From assembly GCA_021805485.1 (NCBI GenBank), contig JAJZFF010000378.1, positions 1 to 15,245 of the forward strand: a stretch of 15,245 nucleotides of DNA, read 5' to 3'. A program made the translations under genes and the position numbers. The stretch's first letter is position 1; each line of letters starts with the position of its first letter. The DNA comes from Pseudomonadota bacterium (GTDB lineage Bacteria > Pseudomonadota > Alphaproteobacteria > Acetobacterales > Acetobacteraceae). Below, in pieces: positions 1 to 7,047 of this stretch. The notes beneath the pieces are model-generated. The model was not told the DNA's origin. It saw only the letters and a list, made by a program, of their open reading frames with translations, and did not search any database.

Positions 1-296
1 GGACCGCTTTCGGCCAGCGCCTCCGCACGCCGCTGGCGCGCCAGGCCGAGCAGAGCGGCCGTCACCAGCCCGGCGGCCGCGACCAGGAAGGCCCCGCCGA
101 GCGGGCCGCTGGCCTCCGGTGACAGGGCGGCGGCGACGAAGGCCGGCCCGCCGCCCTGATAGGCGGCGACGCCGAGCGCGGCGCCGAGCAGGGTGAAGCC
201 GGCGCCGACCCAGACCAGCAGCGCCAGCCACGGCTCGGCGCCGTCCGCGCCGCCGTCGCCCGCCCTGTCCTCGTCGCCGCCGCTATCGTTCAGCAT
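1..296 (-). CDS. Small integral membrane protein, partial (3' end beyond the window)
   Basis: The frame opens with ATG at 296-294 and stays open to the window edge, giving about 98 residues. The N-terminus is acidic and Gly/Asp-rich (LNDSGGDEDRAGDGG). Two hydrophobic stretches follow, around residues 23-45 (WLALLVWVGAGFTLLGAALG) and 66-84 (GGAFLVAAAGLVTAALLGLA), and then a basic segment, so it looks like a polytopic inner-membrane protein. I do not recognise the family. Its start overlaps the end of the upstream propeller gene by 14 bases, which implies translational coupling and a shared role with the two membrane-tethered propeller proteins encoded just before it. The start is well placed, but the C-terminal half and any catalytic or transport domain are unseen. 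Confidence 0.7.
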   Translation of the reverse strand, partial: MLNDSGGDEDRAGDGGADGAEPWLALLVWVGAGFTLLGAALGVAAYQGGGPAFVAAALSPEASGPLGGAFLVAAAGLVTAALLGLARQRRAEALAESG

Positions 297-1278
297 CAGC
301 CGCCGGGATCATGCCGACATAGCCGGAAATATCCGCATACCAGACGTTCCCCTCATGGTCGGTGGTGAGAGTGTAGGGGCGCGCATGGTCGCGCGGCAGG
401 GGGAAGCTGGTGATCGCGCCGGCGCGCAGGCGGCCGATCGCACCGCTGCGGAGCATGCCGAACCAGATCGCCCCGTCGCGCCCGATGGTCAGGCCGGAGA
501 GGCCGACATTGTGGGCGTTGACCGGGATCTCGCTGAACGTGCCGTTGGCGTAGTGGGCGATGCGGTCGGCGCGCACCTCCAGGAACCAGACGCTCCCATC
601 GGGCGCCACGGCGATGTCCGAGGCCACTGCGTTGCGCTGCGGCAGGTCGAGCGCGGTCATCTTGTCGTCGGCGCCGATGTGCAGGAGCTGGTCGCCCGAT
701 TGCAGCGTCGCCCAGACGCTGCCATCGGCGGCGAGGGCGACGCCGTACGGGCCGCCGCGCGCGGACTCGTAGATGTGCCGGGTGAGCACGCCGTCCTTGA
801 ACTTGGTGATGGACAGCCCGGTCTCCTCGGCGAACCAGGCCGCGCCGTCGGCGGCGACGGCCAGGCGGCCGAGGCGGACGGAAGCGGTATCGAGCGGGAA
901 GCGATTGACCTCGCCCTCCGGCGCGACGCGGGTGATCGCGTGGCCGGCATTGTCGGTGTACCAGGCGGCGCCGTCGGGGGCGATGCCGAGCCCGATCGGC
1001 TCGAGATTGGCCATGTGGGTGGGCAGACGCTCGACCTTGCCGCCGCGCAGCCGCCCGATCACATCGGTGAGGTCGATCGTGAACCAGATCGTCCCGTCCG
1101 GGGCCGCGGCGATCGCCGTCGGCATGTCGAGCGGGTTGGGCATTTTGTATTCGACGAAGCCGAGGCGCGGCTGCAGCCAGCTCCGCCCCAGCGCGAACCA
1201 GGCGCCCAGCAGCACGATGGCCGAAAGCCCGGCGAGCAGCGCGAAGCGGCGGGGGCGATGGAGCAGCGCCGTGCTCAT
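283..1278 (-). CDS. Streptogramin-lyase-like (Vgb-type) seven-bladed beta-propeller, N-terminally membrane-anchored
   Basis: The product has 331 residues. A basic N-terminus and a hydrophobic helix at about residues 12-30 act as a signal anchor and put the rest in the periplasm. Seven repeats of the Vgb-type blade motif (PDGxxWFT...IGR) follow: cores TIWFT, AAWYT, AAWFA, SVWAT, SVWFL, AIWFG and NVWYA, enough for a closed seven-bladed propeller. Vgb enzymes linearise streptogramin B antibiotics, but the wider family is mostly non-enzymatic. I do not see the Glu/His pair of true lyases in the sixth blade (here WFGMLRSG), so a binding or scaffold role is more likely. The start ATG overlaps the stop of the Asp-box propeller gene (ATGA), and no good ribosome site precedes it, so it is probably translated by coupling. 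The function is inferred only from context. Confidence 0.82.
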   Translation of the reverse strand: MSTALLHRPRRFALLAGLSAIVLLGAWFALGRSWLQPRLGFVEYKMPNPLDMPTAIAAAPDGTIWFTIDLTDVIGRLRGGKVERLPTHMANLEPIGLGIAPDGAAWYTDNAGHAITRVAPEGEVNRFPLDTASVRLGRLAVAADGAAWFAEETGLSITKFKDGVLTRHIYESARGGPYGVALAADGSVWATLQSGDQLLHIGADDKMTALDLPQRNAVASDIAVAPDGSVWFLEVRADRIAHYANGTFSEIPVNAHNVGLSGLTIGRDGAIWFGMLRSGAIGRLRAGAITSFPLPRDHARPYTLTTDHEGNVWYADISGYVGMIPAADAER

Positions 1279-2498
1279 CGTCGCAGCGCGGCCGCTTGGT
1301 GGCCCCCCGCATGGGGCCGCCCCGTCGGGCCGCGCCCGCCCCGCAGGCGGAGCAGGGCGAAGACCAGGCCGGCGCCGAGCAGCAGCAGTGCCAGGACGAG
1401 GGCGCCGGCGCCGACGAGGTCGAGCAGATCGGCGCGCGCCAGCAGCGCCTTGCCCTCGATGGCGCTGCGCCAGGCCTCCGCGTACGGGATGAGCGAGAAG
1501 ACCGCATACAGCGTCGCGGCGCTGGCCGGGTCGCGCGCCAGCGGCCCGGATTCGAGCCGCACCGGCAGCCCGCCCTCGCCGAGCTGCCATGTCTGCCCGC
1601 CATCGACGCTTCGAAACAGGCCGCGGTCGCTGGTGACGACGAGGGTCGCCGCCGCGGCATCGGCGGCGATGCCGCGGACGACGGGGGCGGCCACAGGCAG
1701 CGCGCCCGGCAGAGGTTGCCAGCTCCGCCCGAGATCGTCGCTGCGCAGGATCCCGGCGCCCTCCGCCGCCCAGAGCCGCGCCGGATGGGCGGGATCGAGC
1801 GCGATGGCGCCGAGCGCGCCGGGAGCGGGGCGGGCCTGCCAATGGCGCCCGCCATCCTCGCTCGCCATCAGCCGGCCACCGGCGAGCAGCAGGACCACCT
1901 CCTTCGGCGAACGCACGACGGCGAGATCGCTGAGCCCCGCGGCCGGCGCGGCCAGTTGGTCGACCGGCGCCGCCAGCCGTTCAAATCGCGCGCCGCCATC
2001 GTCGCTGGCGAAGAGTCCGCTCGGGCCCAGCAGATAGACGCGCCCGGACGCGGCGCCATAGGCGATCGCGCGGGCCGGCGCCGCCGCGCTGGGCGCATCG
2101 GCCGCGGTCCATTCACCGCCCGCCCAGCGGAACAGACCGGCCGGCGTCCCGCACAAAGCCACGCCCCCGGCCGGGGCGAAGGCGACGGCGAACACGGCCC
2201 CGTTCAGCCGGCCCGGAGCTTCCTGCATCCAGCTCCGCCCGCCGCTCGGCGAGCCGAAGAGGCCGTTATCGGTGCCGAGCAGCAGATGGTTCGGGTCGCG
2301 CGGATCGACCGCGAGCGCGAGCGTGCCGTTGAGGAAGAGCCCGACATCGGCGCCGATCCAGCTCGCGCCCATGTCGCGCGAGCGGAACAGGCCGCCATAG
2401 GTGTTCGGATCATGCGCCAGCGCGCCGCCGGCCGGCACCAGTGCGGCACCGAGCAGCAGGGCGAGGCGAAGAAACCAGGCGAGGCGGGAGCAATTCAT
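1275..2498 (-). CDS. Exported Asp-box (BNR/sialidase-like) beta-propeller with C-terminal membrane anchor
   Basis: The product has 407 residues. Residues 1-28 look like a Sec signal peptide ending at ALA-HD. At least six Asp-box-like motifs (S-x-D-x-G-x-x-W) follow: SRDMGASW at 40, SPSGGRSW at 83, SDDGGARF at 165, SEDGGRHW at 213, SDDLGRSW at 253 and SVDGGQTW at 297. They are typical of BNR/sialidase-fold and Ycf48-like propellers. Near the end a hydrophobic helix at about residues 361-384 (VGAGALVLALLLLGAGLVFALL) is followed by a basic tail, so the propeller is held on the periplasmic face. No sialidase catalytic residues were identified, and enzymatic activity should not be assumed. The start was chosen because the signal peptide begins there; GTG at 2501 is an equally close alternative, and longer versions lack sense. 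It is coupled by ATGA to the Vgb-like gene. Confidence 0.82.
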   Translation of the reverse strand: MNCSRLAWFLRLALLLGAALVPAGGALAHDPNTYGGLFRSRDMGASWIGADVGLFLNGTLALAVDPRDPNHLLLGTDNGLFGSPSGGRSWMQEAPGRLNGAVFAVAFAPAGGVALCGTPAGLFRWAGGEWTAADAPSAAAPARAIAYGAASGRVYLLGPSGLFASDDGGARFERLAAPVDQLAAPAAGLSDLAVVRSPKEVVLLLAGGRLMASEDGGRHWQARPAPGALGAIALDPAHPARLWAAEGAGILRSDDLGRSWQPLPGALPVAAPVVRGIAADAAAATLVVTSDRGLFRSVDGGQTWQLGEGGLPVRLESGPLARDPASAATLYAVFSLIPYAEAWRSAIEGKALLARADLLDLVGAGALVLALLLLGAGLVFALLRLRGGRGPTGRPHAGGHQAAALRR

Positions 2499-2551
2499 CA
2501 CGCTGCGGACTATGCCCTCTCGGATCGGGAGCGCGAAGCCCCGAAACGCGA

Positions 2552-2578
2552 ACGAGAGGCCGATCGCCGGCCTCTCGT
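2552..2578 (-). terminator. Strong hairpin between the MBL gene and the propeller genes (possible terminator or attenuator)
   Basis: Eleven-base perfect arms (ACGAGAGGCCG and its complement) flank a five-base loop, in the 106-base gap just after the stop of the metallo-beta-lactamase gene. The sequence after it on the minus strand (TCGCGTTTCGGGG) has only a short T stretch, so it is not a classical Rho-independent terminator. It may stabilise the 3' end of the upstream message or partly uncouple the downstream propeller genes. Confidence 0.5.
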
Positions 2579-2604
2579 CCTTTGGCAACGATCAGTCGAG
2601 CTCG

Positions 2605-3609
2605 TTACATCGGCTTGCGCGACTTCTCACCAGGCGCGAGGGTCACTTCGGCGGCATGGGCGCCGTTGCCGATCAGCCAGGAATTCTTCAGCAGCGGATA
2701 GCTGGCGGTGTAGCTCAGCGGCTCATGCGCCGAGACGCAGTTGTTGTAGCCGCCGGTGATTTTGTAGCACTTCTCATAGGCGAGGAACTGCTGCACCGAG
2801 TCCGTCTGCTGGATGTTGGCGACCATCCAGTCGCGGATCCCTTCCCACGACGAGTAGGCATCGGAGCCGAACACCAGCTTACCGATCGCGGTCGGCACTT
2901 CCAGCAGCTGGGAGCCCGCGGTGTGCGCGCGGAAGGCGGGGTGGATCTTCACGCCCGGGATCACTTCCATTTCGCCATCGACGATCACGGCCTTGCCGGC
3001 GAGAACCTTGCCGTAGACCTGCTCCATGGTCAGCGGCTCATAGCCGCAGGCCGGCGTGCGCGCGCAGCCGCCGGGGGTATTGTTGACCGCGGAGATATGG
3101 GCGTTCGGGTAGTTCAGGGCCCATTCGATACCGCGCAGCTCCTCGCGCTGCACATAGAGCGTCGCGTTCGGCAGATCGAGCAGCTGGCCGGCATGGTCCC
3201 AGTGGGCGTGACCGATGAAGACCCGCGTCACGTCCTTGGCATCGAAGCCCAGCGCCTTCAGCTCATCGGCGATCGGCACGAAATGGTCGACGCCGAGCAT
3301 CTTGTGGTAATCGGCCTGCTTCCAGCCCGAATCATACAGCATCAGCTCGTTGCCGCACTTGATCACGCCGATGTTCACGGGCAGATCGGCCCATTCGACG
3401 TTGTGCATCGGGCTGCTGCTGCCGGGAATGAAGGCCCGGTCCGGCATGAAGCCGCCGTATGGAATGTGCGGGATGCGGCTGGTCTCGACCACCCACACGG
3501 AGCAGACGTTATCCGCCGCCGCCGCCGGGGTGCTCGTCGCGGGCAGACCCAGACCGACCGCCGCGAGGGCGCCGGCAAAGGCCAGTCCGAACAATGATCT
3601 TTTCGCCAT
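2605..3609 (-). CDS. Exported metallo-beta-lactamase-fold hydrolase, N-acyl-homoserine-lactonase-like family
   Basis: The product has 334 residues. Residues 1-32 form a Sec signal peptide ending in an Ala-rich cleavage region, so the enzyme is periplasmic. The full dinuclear zinc set of the lactonase family is visible: H134-x-H136-x-D138-H139 (HAHWDH), H229 (HTAGSQ), D250 (GSDAY) and H295 (SAHEP). This order matches AiiA/AttM-type N-acyl-homoserine lactonases, but those are normally cytoplasmic and about 250-260 residues, whereas this protein is exported and has four extra cysteines (C182, C188, C281, C291) that could form disulfides. The true substrate is therefore unknown: a lactone, an ester or a metal-chelating compound are all possible. 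An AGGAGGAAG ribosome site lies 8 bases before the ATG. MBL proteins are common in PQQ and quinoprotein loci, which fits this context. Confidence 0.88.
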   Translation of the reverse strand: MAKRSLFGLAFAGALAAVGLGLPATSTPAAAADNVCSVWVVETSRIPHIPYGGFMPDRAFIPGSSSPMHNVEWADLPVNIGVIKCGNELMLYDSGWKQADYHKMLGVDHFVPIADELKALGFDAKDVTRVFIGHAHWDHAGQLLDLPNATLYVQREELRGIEWALNYPNAHISAVNNTPGGCARTPACGYEPLTMEQVYGKVLAGKAVIVDGEMEVIPGVKIHPAFRAHTAGSQLLEVPTAIGKLVFGSDAYSSWEGIRDWMVANIQQTDSVQQFLAYEKCYKITGGYNNCVSAHEPLSYTASYPLLKNSWLIGNGAHAAEVTLAPGEKSRKPM

Positions 3610-3630
3610 TGGTCGCTCTTCCTCCTGCTC

Positions 3631-3649
3631 GTGTCCGTTGCGCGGACAC
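3631..3649 (-). promoter_or_regulatory. Hairpin immediately 5' of the ribosome site of the MBL gene
   Basis: Seven-base perfect arms (GTGTCCG and CGGACAC) enclose a CGCAA loop on the minus strand. The hairpin ends four bases before the AGGAGGAAG ribosome site of the hydrolase gene. It could protect the message 5' end or influence translation; no function is shown. Confidence 0.4.
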
Positions 3650-3699
3650 CGTCTTGTTCACCGGGACCGAAGGCTCCGGCGCCGCTTCCAGTCAGGTCC

Positions 3700-3719
3700 C
3701 GCGGGCATCGACGCCCGCG
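3700..3719 (-). other. GC-rich inverted repeat in the gap between the helical protein and the MBL gene
   Basis: Seven-base perfect arms (CGCGGGC and GCCCGCG) flank a six-base loop, within the 167-base gap (3610-3776). There is no T-run after it, so termination is uncertain. The rest of the gap holds no gene; a TATTGT element on the minus strand near 3740 has no convincing -35 partner. Confidence 0.35.
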
Positions 3720-3776
3720 TGCCGGATCCACGCTACAATACCGGCCCGGGAAATGCATCCATCCCCCGGCGCACGG

Positions 3777-4364
3777 TCAGTTCGGTTTGTGCTCCCCCGG
3801 CCAGAGCACATCACCGACCTTGATCAGCTCCTCGGCGCCGCGCAGGCTCATCGGCTGGGCTTCGACCAGATGCTGATCGTCACTGTCGTGACCGATCCGC
3901 AGAACCTCCGTCGTCGCCTTTTCGTAGAGCATGATCGCGTCGAGATAGCGCTGATGCACATCCTGCAGTGCGGCGGGCGGGACCAGGGCCCGCGTCTTCG
4001 CTTCGGCGGCGGCGAATTCGTCCCGCACCGGCTGCAGCCGGGAGACGAGAACGGTCACGTCATGCTTCTCGGTGGCATACTCGAGCGCCGCGGTCGCCAG
4101 CTGTGCCGCCGCCAGCTCGACCAGATCGCGGTGCACCGGCCAGAGCGCGACCGAATAGGCCTCCTCCTCCGCGGTGAAGGCGCGCGGCGCCGAAGCCGCC
4201 TGAGCGGATGCGGGCGCCGACGCCGCCTGGTCCGATGCGGCCGGCGCCGCCGCCTGCAGGACAGGCATCACGCGCCGCTCATGCTCGAACGCGTAGCCCG
4301 CCAGGGCCAGCAATCCCGCAACCAGCATCAGAAACGAGACGAGCACCGCGCTCGGTACCCGCAT
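3777..4364 (-). CDS. Exported or membrane-anchored alpha-helical protein of unknown function
   Basis: The product has 195 residues and I do not recognise its family. A hydrophobic segment at residues 5-24 is a signal peptide or N-terminal anchor. An Ala/Ser/Pro/Gln-rich flexible linker runs from about 38 to 62 with repeated QAASAP-like units. A predicted mostly helical domain of about 130 residues (64-195) contains no cysteine and no EF-hand. Its conspicuous part is the stretch GHDSDDQHLVEAQ at 158-170, rich in Asp, Glu and His and potentially metal-binding. The ribosome site GGAGGA six bases before the ATG firmly sets the start; in-frame extensions upstream read like non-coding sequence. It sits between the ABC-2 permease and the MBL hydrolase in the same direction, so it belongs to the same periplasmic pathway. 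Confidence 0.8.
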   Translation of the reverse strand: MRVPSAVLVSFLMLVAGLLALAGYAFEHERRVMPVLQAAAPAASDQAASAPASAQAASAPRAFTAEEEAYSVALWPVHRDLVELAAAQLATAALEYATEKHDVTVLVSRLQPVRDEFAAAEAKTRALVPPAALQDVHQRYLDAIMLYEKATTEVLRIGHDSDDQHLVEAQPMSLRGAEELIKVGDVLWPGEHKPN

Positions 4365-4395
4365 GGACCATCCTCCGTTCGTTTTCCTTGTCGTG

Positions 4396-4424
4396 AGGCT
4401 ATCGCCTGCACCCTCACCGGTCAA
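4396..4424 (-). promoter_or_regulatory. Candidate sigma-70-like promoter upstream of the helical-protein gene
   Basis: On the minus strand TTGACC (4424-4419) is separated by 17 bases from TAGCCT (4401-4396), about 30 bases before the ATG at 4364. The -35 is good and the -10 poor. It lies inside the 145-base gap (4365-4509), the largest in the front half of this gene set, so internal transcription initiation is reasonable. Confidence 0.35.
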
Positions 4425-4427
4425 TCG

Positions 4428-4483
4428 GGTTGCGCGATGATTTCGTCGTAGTTTCCGGGCGCAAGCGGGTGTTGGGCGCAACC
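4428..4483. repeat. Direct and inverted GCGCAA(CC) repeats upstream of the candidate promoter
   Basis: GGTTGCGC at 4428-4435 and GCGCAACC at 4476-4483 are perfect eight-base inverted arms. A further same-sense copy, GGGCGCAA at 4457-4464, stands 17 bases before the matching part of the 4474-4483 copy. All are just upstream of the TTGACC element, the usual place for an activator site. Confidence 0.35.
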
Positions 4484-4509
4484 GGAGCGGGCCACGCGGC
4501 GGGGAGCGG

Positions 4510-5316
4510 CTACTCCGCGCCCGCCCGCCGCGCCAGCAGTCCGCGTCCGGGATCGTAGCCGAGCACGGCGAGCGCCATGAACAGCAGCGTGTAGCCGGCG
4601 ACGACGGAAGCGGACAGTGCGTTGAACTCGCCATAGAGCGCGAAGCGGATCAGCTCCGTGGCATGGGTGAACGGATTGACCTCGCAGATCCAATACAGCG
4701 TCTGGTTCGCCTCCTGCACCCGCCACAGCGGATAGAGCGCCGAGGAGGTGAAGAACATCGGGAAGATGACGAAATTCATCACCCCGGCGAAGTTCTCCAG
4801 CTGCTTGATGAAGGAGGAGAGCACGAGCCCGAGCGCGCCCAGCATCAGCCCGCCCAGCACCAGCGCCGGCAGCACGAAGACGTAGCCGGCATAGGGCGGC
4901 GTGATGTCCCAGAACCAGGCGATGACGAGAAAGATGTAGGCCTGCACGACGGACACGGCGACGCCGGCGAGCAGCTTGGCGAGCAGCAGGAACCAGCGCG
5001 GGAAGGGCGCGATCATCAGCGAGCGCATGCTGCCCATCTCGCGATCGTAGACCATCGAGAGCGAGCTCTGCATGCCATTGAAAAGCTGGATCATCGCCAG
5101 CAGCCCTGGCGCGATGTAGACCTCGTACGGAACATAGGTCTCGTAGGGCGGAATGATCGAGACGCCGAGCACGAAGTGGAATCCCGCGGCGAAGATCGCG
5201 AGCCACACCAGCGGGCGCACCAGCGCCGAGACGAAGCGGCCGCGCTGGCCGAGCCAGCGCAGCGCCTCGCGCCGTACCACGCCGTTGAGGCAGAGTGCGT
5301 ACTGGGCCGGGCTCAT
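4510..5316 (-). CDS. ABC-2 type permease of the PQQ-dependent alcohol dehydrogenase-associated ABC system (PedC-like)
   Basis: The product has 268 residues. The cytoplasmic N-terminus (LNGVVRREALRWLGQRGRF) is followed by about six membrane segments, for instance ALVRPLVWLAIFAAGFHFVLG, FLLLAKLLAGVAVSVVQAYIFLVIAWF, YVFVLPALVLGGLMLGALGLVL, and the last around LLFMALAVLGY. The conserved loop MVYDREMGSMRSLMIAPFPR and the segment FFTSSALYPLW are characteristic of ABC-2 permeases of the DrrB/NodJ type. The family (TIGR03861-like) is defined by its link to quinoprotein alcohol oxidation, PedC of Pseudomonas being the type case. ABC-2 permeases usually export, yet here the gene is co-transcribed with a periplasmic binding protein. 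The ATG overlaps the stop of the ATPase gene (ATGA), so the two subunits are coupled. Confidence 0.9.
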   Translation of the reverse strand: MSPAQYALCLNGVVRREALRWLGQRGRFVSALVRPLVWLAIFAAGFHFVLGVSIIPPYETYVPYEVYIAPGLLAMIQLFNGMQSSLSMVYDREMGSMRSLMIAPFPRWFLLLAKLLAGVAVSVVQAYIFLVIAWFWDITPPYAGYVFVLPALVLGGLMLGALGLVLSSFIKQLENFAGVMNFVIFPMFFTSSALYPLWRVQEANQTLYWICEVNPFTHATELIRFALYGEFNALSASVVAGYTLLFMALAVLGYDPGRGLLARRAGAE

Positions 5317-6086
5317 GCCGCCTCGCTGCCGGCGCGGGTGAGGCGGTCGAAGGCGGATTTCAGCGTCTGCGTTCCGGTCTCGGCCAGAATCGCCGGCACG
5401 TCGCCGGCGGCGAGCACGCGGCCGCGATGCAACACGACCACTTTCGCCTCCGCCCCCGCCTCGTCGATCAGATGCGTCGCCCACAGCACGCCCAATCCGC
5501 GCTCGCGGCAGAGCAGGCGGACATGTTCGAGCAGGAATTGCCGGCTCTCGATGTCGAGCCCGACCGTCGGCTCGTCGAGCAGCAGCAGCGACGGCTCGTG
5601 CAGCAGCGCGCGCGCCAGCTCCACCCGCCGGCGCTGACCGCCGGAGAGCTGGCGCACCTTGTCGCGCCGGCGGTCGGCAAGATTGACCCGCGCGAGCTCG
5701 GCGCCGAGGCGCTCGCGCACCGCGCTGCGGGAAATTCCGTGCAGCGCCGCGTGATAGTAGAGATTCTGCTCGACGGTGAGGTCGAGATCCAGCGTCGGCT
5801 GCTGGAACACCACGCCCATGCGCGCCAGCGCCGCCTGCGGCTCGGCGCGGATATCGTGGCCGAAGACCGCGATGCGGCCGGAGTTGCTGTGATAGAGCCG
5901 GGTGATCAGCGCGAACAGCGTGCTCTTGCCGGCGCCGTTGAGGCCGAGCAGAACGGTGAAATCGCCGCGTCCGACGTGCAGGCTGACGCCGTCGAGAACC
6001 TTGCGGGCTCCGAATGCGTGGCTCAGCCCCTCGACCGACAGCGGCACGGCTTCCACGGTCGACGGCACCGCGGCCTCAGGGGACAT
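5313..6086 (-). CDS. ABC ATPase of the PQQ-dependent alcohol dehydrogenase-associated ABC system
   Basis: The product has 257 residues. Every nucleotide-binding element is intact: Walker A GLNGAGKST at 48-56, Q-loop Q95 (VVFQQPTLD), signature LSGGQ at 147-151, Walker B LLLLDEP at 167-173, and switch histidine H205 (ATHLID). The sequence is closest in style to the CcmA/DrrA group that powers ABC-2 permeases and fits the TIGR03864-type family found beside quinoprotein dehydrogenases. The ATG at 6086 was preferred; a GTG at 6095 would add three residues. It overlaps the end of the beta-propeller gene by 11 bases and couples by ATGA to the permease gene, so it energises that permease in the inner membrane. 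Confidence 0.92.
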   Translation of the reverse strand: MSPEAAVPSTVEAVPLSVEGLSHAFGARKVLDGVSLHVGRGDFTVLLGLNGAGKSTLFALITRLYHSNSGRIAVFGHDIRAEPQAALARMGVVFQQPTLDLDLTVEQNLYYHAALHGISRSAVRERLGAELARVNLADRRRDKVRQLSGGQRRRVELARALLHEPSLLLLDEPTVGLDIESRQFLLEHVRLLCRERGLGVLWATHLIDEAGAEAKVVVLHRGRVLAAGDVPAILAETGTQTLKSAFDRLTRAGSEAA

Positions 6087-7047
6087 CGACCACACCCCAC
6101 GGTTCCTGGCCGACCGGAACCGATTTCAGCACCTTGCGCGCGGCGACGTCGATCACGGACATGTCGTTGCTGACGCCGTTGGCCGTGTACAGCCGGCTGC
6201 CATCCTGCGAGAACGCCATGTGCCAGACGCGCTGGCCGACCAGCAGGTATTTCTCCACCGCACCGCTCGCGACATCGACCACGGCGACGCGGTTGGCCGG
6301 GCCGAGGGCGACGAAGGCGGTCTTGCCGTCGGCGGTGATGTTGATGCCGACGGCCTGCACCGTCTCGCGCGGCACGCCGGGGATCTGGAAGCGGATCGTG
6401 CTGACGATCTTGCGCGTGGCGACGTCGATCACCGCGACCGAGCCGGCCACCTCGGAGGATACCCAGACCTGCTTGCCATCCGGGGTGAAGGCGGCGTAGC
6501 GCGGCCGCTGCCCGACCAGCACGCCGCCGATCATCTTGCGCGTCTCGGGGTTGATGAAATGCACCATGCTGGTGGTTTCGGACGTGTTGATCAGCAGCTT
6601 GCCGTCCGGGCTCACCGCCATGCCCTCGGGCTCGACGCCGGTGGGCACCGCACCGATCACGCGCGCGCCGGGCACGTCCACCACGGTGATGGAGTTGTCG
6701 TTCTCGTTGGCGACATAGAGCGTGTTGCCGTCCGGGCTGATCGCGAAGGTCTCCGGATCCGCCCCGCTCGGCAGGTTGGCGGTCACTTTGAGCGTCGCCA
6801 GATCCAGCACCTCGATATGGTCGGCGTCGCTGGTGCAGATATAGACGCTCTTGCCGTCCTTGGAGAGGATCAGCCCGCGCGGCCGCGCGCCCACCGGCAC
6901 GCTCTGCACGATCTTCAGGCTCGCCGCGTCGACGACGGTGACGGTGTTGTCCTTCTCGTTCGACAGCAGCAGACGCTCGGCCCGCGCCGCGGGGCTGAGC
7001 AGCGCCAGAACCGCGAGGGCGAGCAGCGGCTTCAGGACATGTGGCAT
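6076..7047 (-). CDS. YVTN-family seven-bladed beta-propeller, PQQ-dependent catabolism-associated
   Basis: The product has 323 residues. Residues 1-22 are a Sec signal peptide (LKPLLALAVLALLSPAARA), so the protein is periplasmic. Repeats of about 42 residues follow with the YVTN signature: NTVTVVDAASLKIV, HIEVLDLATLKVT, LYVANENDNSITVVDV, MVHFINPETRKMI, SVAVIDVATRKIV, NRVAVVDVASGAVE and MSVIDVAARKVLKSV. Each is joined by a PDGK/NTLYV turn. This matches the TIGR03866-type propeller that accompanies PQQ-alcohol dehydrogenase ABC genes. It may bind substrate or redox partners or act as a scaffold; no enzyme motif is visible. A GGAG site precedes the ATG. The gene overlaps the upstream binding-protein gene by 16 bases and the ATPase gene by 11 bases, so it is locked into the operon. 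Confidence 0.9.
   Translation of the reverse strand: MPHVLKPLLALAVLALLSPAARAERLLLSNEKDNTVTVVDAASLKIVQSVPVGARPRGLILSKDGKSVYICTSDADHIEVLDLATLKVTANLPSGADPETFAISPDGNTLYVANENDNSITVVDVPGARVIGAVPTGVEPEGMAVSPDGKLLINTSETTSMVHFINPETRKMIGGVLVGQRPRYAAFTPDGKQVWVSSEVAGSVAVIDVATRKIVSTIRFQIPGVPRETVQAVGINITADGKTAFVALGPANRVAVVDVASGAVEKYLLVGQRVWHMAFSQDGSRLYTANGVSNDMSVIDVAARKVLKSVPVGQEPWGVVDVP

Noticed and set aside
283..1278. Active streptogramin B lyase (antibiotic resistance gene)
   Set aside because: The fold is Vgb-like, but the catalytic Glu/His pair was not seen, there is an N-terminal membrane anchor, and the neighbours are transport and periplasmic genes.
1275..2498. Sialidase or other glycoside hydrolase
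   Set aside because: Asp boxes are structural repeats; no arginine triad or catalytic Tyr/Glu arrangement was identified.
3777..4364. Lanmodulin candidate
   Set aside because: No EF-hand loops of the DxDxDGxxxxxE type are present; the acidic cluster is short and of a different pattern.
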